DNA of 64,000 nucleotides from Flavobacterium sp. (GTDB lineage Bacteria > Bacteroidota > Bacteroidia > Flavobacteriales > Flavobacteriaceae). The number at the start of each line of letters is the position of its first letter. Positions within the stretch are counted from its first letter, which is position 1. A program made the translations under genes and the position numbers. The notes under the pieces were generated by a model. It saw only the letters and a program-made list of their open reading frames with translations, had not been told where the DNA came from and ran no database searches. Of the stretch, positions 18,470 to 26,465 are shown one piece after another. Location: positions 1 through 64,000 of the forward strand of contig NZ_JAIXYH010000083.1 of assembly GCF_027490375.1 (NCBI RefSeq), written 5' to 3'.

Positions 18470-18961
18470 ATGTCCAATTTAACAAACAATCGATTGAGCG
18501 TTACTGCAACCGCAGCGCAGCTTACCGCTGTTAAAAACGCATTACAAACTATTAATAGCAACTTGCCTTTTTTGGTGGGTTTAACATCGGAAGAGCGGGC
18601 GAGTTTGCCAACGATCGATGTTAACAACAAAACCTTTACCGAAGATGCGATTAACGCAGGTATCAATAATGCGAGTTTATTGCCCGGCTATGTTTCGGTT
18701 GCTAACATGCAAAGCGATATGACGCTGTTTTCGCAACTCGACGAGATCATTCAGCTTACCCAACAGCTGCTCGAAAAACTCGAAGACACCCAAATGCTTG
18801 CCGGCAGCGAGGCCTACACCTCGGCACTCACACTCTACAAACTCTTTGGCTCAGCCGCCGATGCAGGCGTTCCGGGCACCGATGCCATATACAACCAACT
18901 CCGCACACGCTTTGCCGGGCAAGGAGGTAGGCTGGCACCCGCTACAAATCCAAACGCCTAA
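18470..18961 (+). CDS. Conserved Bacteroidota protein of unknown function
   Basis: 163 residues, no signal peptide or membrane segment. It starts with a predicted helix (TATAAQLTAVKNALQTI), then LPFLVGLTSEERASLP, a central helical stretch (QLDEIIQLTQQLLEKLEDT), LAGSEAYTSALTLYKLF and a GVPGTDAIYNQLRTRF end. I recognise this layout from uncharacterised Bacteroidota proteins but know no function. It is followed by a strong terminator and so forms a single-gene unit. A structural or DNA-associated role cannot be judged from sequence. Confidence 0.8.
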   Translation: MSNLTNNRLSVTATAAQLTAVKNALQTINSNLPFLVGLTSEERASLPTIDVNNKTFTEDAINAGINNASLLPGYVSVANMQSDMTLFSQLDEIIQLTQQLLEKLEDTQMLAGSEAYTSALTLYKLFGSAADAGVPGTDAIYNQLRTRFAGQGGRLAPATNPNA

Positions 18962-18986
18962 CAGCTAAGGCAGCAACTTTAACCGT

Positions 18987-19018
18987 AAAACCGCTCCGAG
19001 TACGAAGCGGTTTTTTTT
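18987..19018 (+). terminator. Strong intrinsic terminator
   Basis: AAAACCGCT (18987-18995) pairs perfectly with AGCGGTTTT (19006-19014), followed by eight T in total. It ends the unknown gene at 18961. Confidence 0.9.
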
Positions 19019-19182
19019 ATGCTCTTTTTTAACTGCGGGAGCATACGGCAAAGCACGGCTGCTGTATCATTTGGTAACAGTACGTAATAAACTTTGTGGA
19101 CTACTAAGTTAGGTTAGCTTTTAAACAAATATAACAGGTTGGATCATTTAGTTTATAGGTTTAAAATAGTATTAAACATATA

Positions 19183-19295
19183 TGTTTACCATGCAAATAG
19201 GGTAAACAACTATGTAAGCTAATATAACTAATATGCAAACATTGTAAACAACCAAAAATGAAGGGTAGATCATTAATATAAGTAGGTAAACAACC
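19183..19295. promoter_or_regulatory. Cluster of GTAAACA half-sites, candidate operators
   Basis: TGTTTACC (19183-19190) and GGTAAACA (19201-19208) form a perfect 8-bp dyad with a 10-base spacer. Direct half-sites follow as GTAAACAACC at 19244-19253 and GGTAAACAACC at 19285-19295. They sit upstream of the promoter of the HTH gene, which might bind them. Confidence 0.5.
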
Positions 19296-19358
19296 AGTAT
19301 AACTAGGTAGGCTACTAAGTTTATTAGGCTATAATACCTTATTTTTTAGTTTTTGAAT

Positions 19359-19389
19359 TTGTAGATAAATCGGCAGTATTTTATATTTG
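19359..19389 (+). promoter_or_regulatory. Bacteroidota -33/-7 promoter of the HTH gene
   Basis: TTG at 19359-19361 and TATATTTG at 19382-19389, separated by 20 bp, fit the TTG/TAnnTTTG consensus; the ATG at 19408 follows 18 bp later. Confidence 0.65.
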
Positions 19390-19407
19390 ACACTAAAACA
19401 GTTAGTT

Positions 19408-19776
19408 ATGACAACCAGAATGAATAAATACCTCCAGCGTAAGGACAGCGATGCGCCGCATTTGGGAAACTTCATCCAATGGCACATCGAACAGAATCAT
19501 GTTAAAAAAACCAACGTTTCCGAAGCCTTGCAGGTACTTCCGAGTACGGTGAACCAGTATTTCCGACAAAGTTCCTTTCAATTCACCATTCTTTGGCGCA
19601 TATCGCAAGCGGTACAGCACAACTTTTTGATGGAACTTGGCGAGAAATGGCTCAAGATTCCGTACCAAACCCAAAAAGAAACCGACCTCCAAAACCAACT
19701 CGACCAAAAAAACACCGAAATCGAACTGCTCAAAGCCCAATTACAAATTTTCAGAGAAATCCACGGGGTGAAGTAG
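19408..19776 (+). CDS. HTH-like protein with C-terminal coiled coil
   Basis: 122 residues from ATG 19408 (an upstream TTG at 19387 lies inside the -7 promoter element and is rejected). Residues about 15-70 resemble an XRE-type helix-turn-helix: HLGNFIQWHIEQ, KKTNVSEALQVLPSTVNQYF, then a LWRISQAVQHNFL helix. Residues about 80-115 form a heptad coiled coil (LQNQLDQKNTEIELLKAQLQ). It is probably a dimeric DNA-binding protein, and the repeated half-sites upstream suggest self-regulation. The target is not known. Confidence 0.7.
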   Translation: MTTRMNKYLQRKDSDAPHLGNFIQWHIEQNHVKKTNVSEALQVLPSTVNQYFRQSSFQFTILWRISQAVQHNFLMELGEKWLKIPYQTQKETDLQNQLDQKNTEIELLKAQLQIFREIHGVK

Positions 19777-20172
19777 GGCAGGAGAGCTCGGGGTATGTAG
19801 CCCGGTTGCTGCTTTAACGCTGCTGGGTGGTGGGGTTGCTTTTTTGTTTGCTAGTGAGAAAGAAAGTTGCAAAAATGACTACTAACGTTTGGTGGGAAAA
19901 GTGTATATTCGTGGGAGGCAACAGGCGAGAAGGGTGTTCAATTTAATAGATCAAGGATATGCAAACCTGTTTTTAGTGCAAAGTACAGTGAATAAATGGT
20001 TTGTCGTTGTTTTTGAAAATTGAAGGTGCTGTGTGGCTTTTGCTAAGTGGCGAGTTGATGGTAATGTTAGGTCGATCCTCTATAAACTACAAAACTTACA
20101 ATGCTTTTTTAACATTAGGTAAATAGCTATAAAGACAATGAACTTAAATTCGCTGACTTAAGAAATAGAGAA
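19777..20172. other. 396-bp spacer with element copy D
   Basis: Mostly element copy D (19834-20075), then AT-rich leader before the Crp-type gene. No convincing promoter or ORF. Confidence 0.75.
19834..20075 (+). repeat. Intergenic element copy D (block 3 and its tail)
   Basis: GGTTGCTTTTTTGTTTGC, GAAAGTTGCAAAAA, ACTAACGTTTGGTGGGAAAA, GTGTATATTCGTGGGAGGC and GTGTTCAATTTAATA align with copy A at 9463-9575; lower similarity (TTTGCTAA..GAGTTGATGGTAA) extends the match to about 240 bp. Confidence 0.85.
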
Positions 20173-20742
20173 ATGCAACAGCTTTTAGACTTATTATTGC
20201 AATACAGTCCATTGACAATACAACAAGTTGAACTCATACGCTCAAAAACTGAAATAAGAAAATTAAAAGCAGGAGCTTATTTTTCGGAAGCAGGAAAAAC
20301 AGCAGATGAAGTTGGTTTTGTTGCGGAAGGTATCTTTAGAATTTGTTATTACAGCAAAGACGGAAATGAAGTAACTCGTTATTTCATTGACGAGAATAAT
20401 TTTCTGGTTGATCTCAATAGCTACACTTATCAAATTCCTTCAAGCGAATATATACAGGCTATTACAGACGTTGAATTAGTTGTTTTCAAACGGAAAGACC
20501 TTACAGATATAGCTAATACTATTGTTGGCTGGGACAAAATAACAAACCAAATAACAACCAAAGCATTTTTAGATAAAGTAAACCGCATAAGCCCTATGCT
20601 TGCTGAAGATGCAACTACTCGATACAAAAACTTTCTTGACCAGTTTCCTAAACTAGCTTTAAGAATACCTCTTTCCTACTTAGCTTCTTATCTTGGTATT
20701 ACTCAACAATCTTTGAGTAGAATTAGAAAAAATTTAAGCTGA
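20173..20742 (+). CDS. Crp/Fnr-family transcriptional regulator
   Basis: 189 residues. Cyclic-nucleotide-binding-type beta-roll at about 20-125 (AGAYFSEAGKTADEVGFVAEG) and a C-terminal winged HTH with LASYLGITQQSLSRIRKNL as recognition helix, the common arrangement in small Bacteroidota Crp-like regulators. The Arg of a true cAMP-binding cassette is not evident, so the ligand is unknown. It stands 79 bp before the SRPBCC-SDR-SDR operon and probably controls it. Confidence 0.88.
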   Translation: MQQLLDLLLQYSPLTIQQVELIRSKTEIRKLKAGAYFSEAGKTADEVGFVAEGIFRICYYSKDGNEVTRYFIDENNFLVDLNSYTYQIPSSEYIQAITDVELVVFKRKDLTDIANTIVGWDKITNQITTKAFLDKVNRISPMLAEDATTRYKNFLDQFPKLALRIPLSYLASYLGITQQSLSRIRKNLS

Positions 20743-20821
20743 TTACACTTTTTACCATTTGGTAAATCCTTCGCAAAAATCATTGTGCAATTTTGTATCA
20801 ATAAAATAAACAAAATTTACA

Positions 20822-21367
20822 ATGACAACATTTTGGATAACATTACTTACGACTATATTATTTGTTGGTGTAGCAAATGGACAGAGTAGGAAAAAATATC
20901 CACAGACCGAAGCGACAATAATAATTAATACAACTGTTAATACAGCCTTTAACTATATTGTACCCATTGACTTGTCTCACATTTTTAAAAAATACAAACG
21001 ATTTCCTGCTATCATTAAGACAGATGAAAAGGAACTATGGATAAAACCAGGATTAACTCGTACTGTCTATTTTGAAGATGGAACAACTGCCAAAGAAAGT
21101 TTGCTTACAGTCGTTGAAGGTGATTCATTTTCATACCAAATAGTAGGCTTTACATCACAATTAAGATTTCTTGCGAAAAAAGTTGAAGGAAGTTGGAAAT
21201 TTACAGAATTAGAAAATCGACAAACCAAAATTGAATGGACGTATAGAATTATTCCTAAAAATTTTGTAGCTCGTTTTATCATTAAATCATTCATCCTTAA
21301 AGACATCAACGGTTTATTAAATAATGCCTTGTTCATCATTAAAAAAGATTTGGAAAATGGTAAATAA
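20822..21367 (+). CDS. SRPBCC-family (polyketide cyclase/START-like) exported protein
   Basis: 181 residues with a signal peptide (ILFVGVANGQS). The mature part follows the SRPBCC/Bet v1-like pattern: EATIIINTTVNTAFNYI (strand and helix), ELWIKPGLTRTVYFEDG, GSWKFTELENRQTKIEWTY, then a long C-terminal helix. Such proteins bind hydrophobic ligands in a cavity. The end overlaps the first SDR start by 11 bp, so the genes are coupled. A role in lipid or sterol-like metabolism with the two SDRs is a guess. Confidence 0.75.
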   Translation: MTTFWITLLTTILFVGVANGQSRKKYPQTEATIIINTTVNTAFNYIVPIDLSHIFKKYKRFPAIIKTDEKELWIKPGLTRTVYFEDGTTAKESLLTVVEGDSFSYQIVGFTSQLRFLAKKVEGSWKFTELENRQTKIEWTYRIIPKNFVARFIIKSFILKDINGLLNNALFIIKKDLENGK

Positions 21368-22256
21368 AGCAATACTAATTACAGGGGCTTCTTCTGGAAT
21401 GGGCGAAGCAACTGCTATTCTATTAGCAAAATCGGGATATACTGTTTTCGCAGGAATAAGAAGCCAATTAGCTATTAATAAGTTAAATGAACTATGTTTA
21501 GACAAACTTTACCCAATAATTTTAGATGTAACCAAAATTGAGCACATAAACAATACTTTTGAGTTCGTGAAAAAAACCGTTGGTGAAAATGGCATATATG
21601 CAATTATCAATAATGCGGGTAATAACTATTCAGTTCCAACAGAATATTTTGATGAACAAAAAGCACGCTTTCTAGTAGAGACACATTTTTGGGGAATGGC
21701 TAATTTAACTAAAATCTTTTTGCCTTTATTAAGGCTTTATAGCAGCAAAAATAAAAATCAAGCAAGAATTATTAATGTTGGCTCTGTTGGCAGTATCTCA
21801 GCATTTCCATTTATCCAATTTTATAATGCCGCCAAGTTTGCAATTTTAGGATTTACGGAATCATTGCGTTTTGAATTAGCACCTTACGGAATAAAAGCAA
21901 TTGTTATAGTTCCGGGTTCTGTAAAAACATCAATTTGGAGAAGAACAGATGAAGCGGTTCAAGATAGTCTTTTAAAATTAGGCAATGAAGGAAAGGAACT
22001 TTATCAGTACAATTTGTTTCAGTCGAGCAAACTCGCTGCTTCAATGGAAAAAAGAGGTGTTGCAGTAGAAAAAGCTGCAAAAGTTTTCAGGAAAGCATTA
22101 GAATCTTCTAATCCATCGTTTAAATACTTTATTGGTAATGATGCCAATGTTGTTAACTTCATGGTAAAATATTTACCCGACAGTTTAAGACAATCTTTCC
22201 TAAAAATGAAACTTAGATTCAAATCAATTCAAATAAATAAATGGAAAAGCGAATAA
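21357..22256 (+). CDS. Short-chain dehydrogenase/reductase (SDR) 1
   Basis: 299 residues from ATG 21357; the longer frame start at 21324 lies inside the preceding gene and adds no domain. Classical SDR: TGASSGMGEAT cofactor loop near residue 9, INNAGN, catalytic Ser in GSVGSISAFPF and YNAAK active site, then a PGSVKTSIW segment. It should oxidise or reduce an alcohol/carbonyl with NAD(P)H. The retinol-dehydrogenase-like layout and SRPBCC neighbour point to a lipophilic substrate. It overlaps the next SDR by 16 bp. Confidence 0.9.
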   Translation: MVNKAILITGASSGMGEATAILLAKSGYTVFAGIRSQLAINKLNELCLDKLYPIILDVTKIEHINNTFEFVKKTVGENGIYAIINNAGNNYSVPTEYFDEQKARFLVETHFWGMANLTKIFLPLLRLYSSKNKNQARIINVGSVGSISAFPFIQFYNAAKFAILGFTESLRFELAPYGIKAIVIVPGSVKTSIWRRTDEAVQDSLLKLGNEGKELYQYNLFQSSKLAASMEKRGVAVEKAAKVFRKALESSNPSFKYFIGNDANVVNFMVKYLPDSLRQSFLKMKLRFKSIQINKWKSE

Positions 22257-23089
22257 TCTTGATAACTGGTGCCACAAGTGGTGTTGGTAAAGCCACTGCA
22301 ATTGAATTAGCAAAACCAGAAAATCAATTATTTCTTATAGCAAGAAACAAACAAAAAGGAGAAGACCTTAAAAAAGAAATTTTAAGTAGTAACCTTGGGG
22401 CAAATATTGAAATGCTTTACGCTGACCTTTCTTTGCAAAATGAGATTAAAAATCTTGTAAATAATTTCAAAAAGAAACACAATAAATTAGACGTTCTCAT
22501 CAATTGTGCTGGTTTGGTTTCAAGTGAAAGGGTTGAAACTAAAGAAGGAATTGAGCAAACTTTGGCTGTCAATTATCTTTCGCATTATTTGCTTTCCCAT
22601 CTTCTTTTAGAAGAACTAAAAAGCTCAAAACAGGGTAGAATTATAAATGTGGCTTCACTCATTCCGCCTATTGCAAAAATTAATTTTAAGGATGTAAACA
22701 ACAAGAAAAATTATAGCGGTGTAAGGGCATATTTACAGTCAAAGGTGGCTGATGTAATGTTTACTTACGACTTAGCGGAACAATTAAAAAGTACAAGTGT
22801 AACTGTAAATGCTGTTCATCCTGGTGTCGTAAAAACAAACTTGGGAGTAGAAACTTCAAAAGGTCTTTTACAGGGTTTTGTTAGATTTTGTATGTCATTT
22901 ATTGCAATTACACCCGAAAAATCCGCCGAAAGAGTTTTGTATTTGATTAATTCCAATGACTTATCAAAAATAACTGGTAAGTATTTTAAAGGCGGACAAA
23001 TTCCTGTAAAGACAAATTCATTTTCGTACAATCTTGATAACCGAAATAAACTATCTGAATTAACTAAATCACTGATCGGAGAACAGTGA
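22241..23089 (+). CDS. Short-chain dehydrogenase/reductase (SDR) 2
   Basis: 282 residues. TGATSGVGKATA cofactor loop near residue 8, INCAGLV, catalytic Ser in INVASLIPP and YLQSK active site, followed by VNAVHPGVVKTNLG; this is the retinol dehydrogenase/WW-oxidoreductase-like pattern. It is translationally coupled to SDR 1, so the two likely act on related substrates. It is the last gene of the island. Confidence 0.9.
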   Translation: MEKRIILITGATSGVGKATAIELAKPENQLFLIARNKQKGEDLKKEILSSNLGANIEMLYADLSLQNEIKNLVNNFKKKHNKLDVLINCAGLVSSERVETKEGIEQTLAVNYLSHYLLSHLLLEELKSSKQGRIINVASLIPPIAKINFKDVNNKKNYSGVRAYLQSKVADVMFTYDLAEQLKSTSVTVNAVHPGVVKTNLGVETSKGLLQGFVRFCMSFIAITPEKSAERVLYLINSNDLSKITGKYFKGGQIPVKTNSFSYNLDNRNKLSELTKSLIGEQ

Positions 23090-23177
23090 TATACTCACTA
23101 AATAACGACAAACGCACATACAGTTTTCGCGTCCTCCGCTGCTCAAATTCCCCCAACTTCAAGCCCACTTTTCCCTT

Positions 23178-23320
23178 CCACTAATTCTCTAATAATCACG
23201 AATATTTTGTGCACTTTGCCCGCGCGACTGATTGCAGCGGCAGCCCGCAGTGAGGAGGGCGATTCCGATAGCTATCGGAATGAGGACTACAGCGGAAAGC
23301 AGGACGGCAAAAGCCTACCT
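23178..23320 (-). repeat. Intergenic element copy F (right boundary, partly inverted) with perfect palindrome
   Basis: Block 2 (23178-23222, AATAATCACGAAT then GTGCACTTTGCCCGC) is in direct orientation to copy A. The adjoining 23232-23299 holds TTGCAGCGGCAGCCCG and TGAGGACTACAGCGGAAAG, the reverse complement of parts of copy C at the left boundary. Between these is a perfect 20-bp palindrome (ATTCCGATAG and its complement, 23262-23281). Confidence 0.7.
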
Positions 23321-23356
23321 TATTTCCACAAAATACTTTTGCCGGCGCGCCCAAAT

Positions 23357-23380
23357 AAAAAAGAGGATTTAGTTTACCTC
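23357..23380 (-). terminator. Weak terminator at the end of the symporter gene
   Basis: On the minus strand GAGG pairs with CCTC around a 10-base loop that includes the stop codon, followed by six T. The stem has only four pairs. Confidence 0.35.
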
Positions 23381-24862
23381 ACTTTTTCTTGGTTTACTTA
23401 CCGCAAGTAAGCCCAAAAGTGTGAGCAAGCCGTTAACGATTATGAGTTCTTCGGCAAATTCGTAGGCGCCAAATAAACGCGCACTGTTTGCCGAAATTAC
23501 ATACGTAGCCACAACCGCTAAAACGCAAACTACCGGCGTGAGCTTATCGGTTACCACACGGTTTTTTACGAAAAGTCCGAAGCTGTAAAGTCCTAATAAC
23601 GGGCCGTAAGTAAAGGCCGCGATTTTGAAAATAAGGCTCACTACCGAATCGTCGTTATAGCTGTAAATGAATAAGATAACGACAAACATGAGCAATGAAA
23701 ATCCGATGTGTACGCCGTGTCGGGTAGCCACATTGTTTTTTCCGGCAGCCGTTTTATCCATGTTTAAAAAGTCGATGCAAAATGAGGTGGTAAGTGCTGT
23801 TAAAGCCGAATCGGTTGTGGCAAAGGTGGCGGCGGTGAGTCCGAGTAAAAACACAATTGCCGGAACTATACTCAAATGGTTAAAAGCAATTTCGGGGAAA
23901 AGTAGGTCGGTGCGCGGTTTTCCAGAAGCTAAATCGACCGGTATGCTCACGCCATTTTTCTCGGCATACAGGTATAAAAGTGCGCCAACACTAAGGAAAA
24001 ACAAGTTGATACAAACGAAAATCGCCGTAAAGGTGAACATGTTTTTTTGTGCTTCGCCGATGTTCTTACACGATAAATTCTTTTGCATTAAATCTTGATC
24101 GAGCCCAACCATGGCAAGTGTTACAAAGATTCCGCCGATAATTTGCTTGAGGAAGAACGTTGATTTGAGCCAATCTTCAAAAAAGAAGATTTTAGAATAG
24201 CTGCTGTTTTTAACGGTTTCGAAGGCTTCGGTTGCCGACAAGTTTAAACTTTGACAAATAAAAATGATTGTTAAAATAACAGAGGAAACCAAGAATACGG
24301 TTTGCAACGTGTCGGTTAGGATAATGGTTTTTAAACCTCCGCGGTAGGTGTAGGCAAAAATGAGCAAAAGCGAACCCAATACGGTTGCGGCAAACGGAAT
24401 TCCAAAGGCATCGAACACATAGCGTTGCAAGACCAAAACCACCAAATACAGGCGCGCTGCCGAACCAATTGTACGACTGATGAGAAAAAATAAAGCTGCT
24501 GTTTTGTAAGAAACCGTTCCGAGCTGTTGTTCGATGTAACTGTAAATTGAAACCACGCGCAAACGATAGTACAAGGGCAGCAACAGTTTTGCGATGATGA
24601 TAAAACCGATGGCGTTTCCTAAAACAAATTGAAAATATTTGAATTGAATATCGGGGTTTCCTACTTGGCCCGGAACGCTGATAAAGGTAACACCAGAAAG
24701 CGCGGTGCCAATCATTCCGAAAGCTACCAAATACCATTTTGAGTTGCGGTTGGCGGTAAAGAAACTGTCGTTGCTTTGGTCGTTTTTGCTCACAAAGTAC
24801 GAAATGGCAAATAGGAGTCCGAAGTAAACGGTTATTAGAAGTAAAATGGTGGTTGGTGTCAT
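23369..24862 (-). CDS. Sodium:solute symporter (SSS family)
   Basis: 497 residues with about 13 hydrophobic segments. Family marks include FFTANRNSKWYLVAFGMIGT with SGVTFISVPG in the first helices, the YTYRGGLKTIILTDTLQ loop and ATFATTDSALTALTTSF, a region that contributes to the sodium site. It imports an unidentified solute with sodium. It is divergent from recR, with 87 bp between the starts. It probably belongs to the ancestral chromosome next to the island. Confidence 0.9.
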   Translation of the reverse strand: MTPTTILLLITVYFGLLFAISYFVSKNDQSNDSFFTANRNSKWYLVAFGMIGTALSGVTFISVPGQVGNPDIQFKYFQFVLGNAIGFIIIAKLLLPLYYRLRVVSIYSYIEQQLGTVSYKTAALFFLISRTIGSAARLYLVVLVLQRYVFDAFGIPFAATVLGSLLLIFAYTYRGGLKTIILTDTLQTVFLVSSVILTIIFICQSLNLSATEAFETVKNSSYSKIFFFEDWLKSTFFLKQIIGGIFVTLAMVGLDQDLMQKNLSCKNIGEAQKNMFTFTAIFVCINLFFLSVGALLYLYAEKNGVSIPVDLASGKPRTDLLFPEIAFNHLSIVPAIVFLLGLTAATFATTDSALTALTTSFCIDFLNMDKTAAGKNNVATRHGVHIGFSLLMFVVILFIYSYNDDSVVSLIFKIAAFTYGPLLGLYSFGLFVKNRVVTDKLTPVVCVLAVVATYVISANSARLFGAYEFAEELIIVNGLLTLLGLLAVSKPRKSEVN

Positions 24863-24949
24863 GACTTTCTCTAAAATAGTTACAAGTATCGGTTTTTTTG
24901 TGGAAATACGGGCTGCTAAAAATGTAGTTTATTGGCTTATTTTTGCGCT

Positions 24950-25567
24950 ATGGAATTTTCTTCGAAGTTGTTGGAGCAGGCCGTTAACGAAATGGCGGGT
25001 TTACCTGGAATTGGCAAACGTACCGCACTGCGGCTGGTGTTGCATTTATTGCGCAGACCCGAAGAAGAAACCACTGCTCTTACCGCAGCATTGCAGCGTT
25101 TGCGCACGGAAGTTAAGTTGTGCGAAAGTTGTCATAACATTTCCGATCAGCTGTTGTGTGAGATTTGTGCAAACCCGAAGCGCAACCACGAATTGATTTG
25201 CGTTGTAGAAGACATACGCGACGTAATGGCGATTGAAAATACGGGTCAGTTTCAAGGAATTTACCACGTTTTAGGTGGGAAAATTTCTCCGATGGATGGT
25301 GTGGGGCCGAGCCAGCTTAAAATTTCGACTTTAGTGGAAAAAGTGCGATCAGGAGCGGTATCTGAGCTCATTTTTGCCTTGAGTGCCACGATGGAAGGCG
25401 ATACTACGAATTTCTACATTTACAATCAGGTTAAAAATTTCAATTTGAAAACCTCGACGATCGCTCGTGGGATTTCGGTAGGCGACCAGCTCGAATTTGC
25501 CGATGAGGTAACCTTAGGGCGCAGTATTTTACACCGCGTGCCGTTTGAAGATAGTTTGCGCAGCTAA
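24950..25567 (+). CDS. recR: Recombination mediator protein RecR
   Basis: 205 residues from ATG 24950 (the upstream ATG at 24932 would add MAYFCA, not typical). Helix-hairpin-helix at about 10-50 ([12 protein letters not shown]), a four-Cys zinc finger at 58, 61, 70 and 73, and a Toprim domain (about 80-175; [20 protein letters not shown]). RecR acts with RecF/RecO to load RecA on gapped DNA. Single-copy housekeeping gene, complete. Confidence 0.97.
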   Translation: MEFSSKLLEQAVNEMAGLPGIGKRTALRLVLHLLRRPEEETTALTAALQRLRTEVKLCESCHNISDQLLCEICANPKRNHELICVVEDIRDVMAIENTGQFQGIYHVLGGKISPMDGVGPSQLKISTLVEKVRSGAVSELIFALSATMEGDTTNFYIYNQVKNFNLKTSTIARGISVGDQLEFADEVTLGRSILHRVPFEDSLRS

Positions 25568-25655
25568 TTTTCGAGAAGAAAACCTATTTTGAATTTTATT
25601 CGTATCCTACGTAAAAGCTTCGGAGGGAATAATTTTTAATCTGTCTTATTCCTTT

Positions 25656-25663
25656 TATATTTG
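25656..25663 (+). promoter_or_regulatory. -7 promoter element before the first Wza gene
   Basis: TATATTTG, 19 bp before the ATG at 25682. No obvious -33 TTG. It probably starts transcription of the polysaccharide locus. Confidence 0.5.
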
Positions 25664-25681
25664 TTCGCTAAAGACTCATTC

Positions 25682-26464
25682 ATGCGCATTTTCATAGTTT
25701 TTGTTCTGATGTTGTGTTTGCAATCGTGTATTTCTGTAAAGGATATGGTTTATCTGCAGAAGACCGACAATTCGATTGTAAACCCTGTTAATCAAATTAA
25801 CGACAAGGCTTATAGGCTGCAGAGCAACGACATATTGATGATTAACATCAAGGCGGTAAATCCGGAATTGGTTGCTATTTTTCAACAAAACGATGGTAGT
25901 TCGGGCGTTGCCACGCAAAGTGAACAAGGCGTTTACTTTAATGGTTTTCCGGTAGATCAGCAGGGAAATATCCGGATACCCATAGTGGGAAATGTGAATG
26001 TTATTGGTTTGACTTTAGACGAAGCGCGTTTAAAGATTGAAAAAGAATTATTAGACAAGTATTTCACCGAGCGAGCGAATATCTTCGTGACTGTAAAGTT
26101 AGCGGGTTTACGAATTACCGTGAATGGCGAAGTGGGTTCGCCGGGAACTGTGGTGCTTTTTCAGGAAAAGGCAAATATTTTAGAAGCTTTAGCTAATGCA
26201 GGAGATATTGCTACTACCGGTGATCGCAAAAATGTTATCGTTATGCGCCAGTATCCTACAGGTATGGAGTTGCATACGATCGATTTAACAGACATCAATG
26301 CGCTGCAATCGCCGTATTTTTATTTGCAGCCTAACGATTATATTTATGTAAAGCCCTTACCTCAGAAATCGTGGGGAACTGGAAAAACAGGTATAGAATC
26401 CTTAACATCGATTTTTACTGTCTTAACGTTGTTAACAACGGTATTTATTTTAGCGCGAAATTAA
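25682..26464 (+). CDS. Wza-like polysaccharide export lipoprotein (copy 1)
   Basis: 260 residues from ATG 25682 (an upstream ATG at 25661 adds MFAKDSF). Lipobox LQSC with Cys16. Poly_export domain at about 40-130 (RLQSNDILMINIKAVNPEL, then QGNIRIPIVGNVNVIGLT) and a SLBB domain (about 145-225; VNGEVGSPGTVVLF, GDRKNVIVMR). A C-terminal hydrophobic helix near 240-258 would span the outer membrane as in Wza. It forms the exit channel for the polysaccharide and works with the kinase two bases downstream. Confidence 0.93.
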   Translation: MRIFIVFVLMLCLQSCISVKDMVYLQKTDNSIVNPVNQINDKAYRLQSNDILMINIKAVNPELVAIFQQNDGSSGVATQSEQGVYFNGFPVDQQGNIRIPIVGNVNVIGLTLDEARLKIEKELLDKYFTERANIFVTVKLAGLRITVNGEVGSPGTVVLFQEKANILEALANAGDIATTGDRKNVIVMRQYPTGMELHTIDLTDINALQSPYFYLQPNDYIYVKPLPQKSWGTGKTGIESLTSIFTVLTLLTTVFILARN

Positions 26465-26465
26465 A

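Larger units (their letters stand above)
18962..19407. other. 446-bp AT-rich regulatory region before the HTH gene
   Basis: Contains the terminator of the unknown gene, then very AT-rich sequence with four GTAAACA-type half-sites, two related ACTACTAAGTT / GCTACTAAGTT segments (19099-19110 and 19310-19321), and a -33/-7 promoter pair just before the HTH gene. No ORF. Confidence 0.75.

Noticed and set aside
19387..19407. TTG start for the HTH protein
   Set aside because: It lies inside the -7 promoter element, so it cannot be in the transcript; ATG 19408 is used.
8285..19950. Canonical integron attC sites in the intergenic element
   Set aside because: The core ACGTTTGGTGG does not fit GTTRRRY/RYYYAAC, no inverted R''-R' pair is evident, and no tyrosine integrase is in the window. 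The cassette-like idea is kept only as a hypothesis.
23207..23410. 67-codon plus-strand ORF after the SDR operon
   Set aside because: Built from the repeat element and its palindrome and runs into the symporter gene; no protein features.
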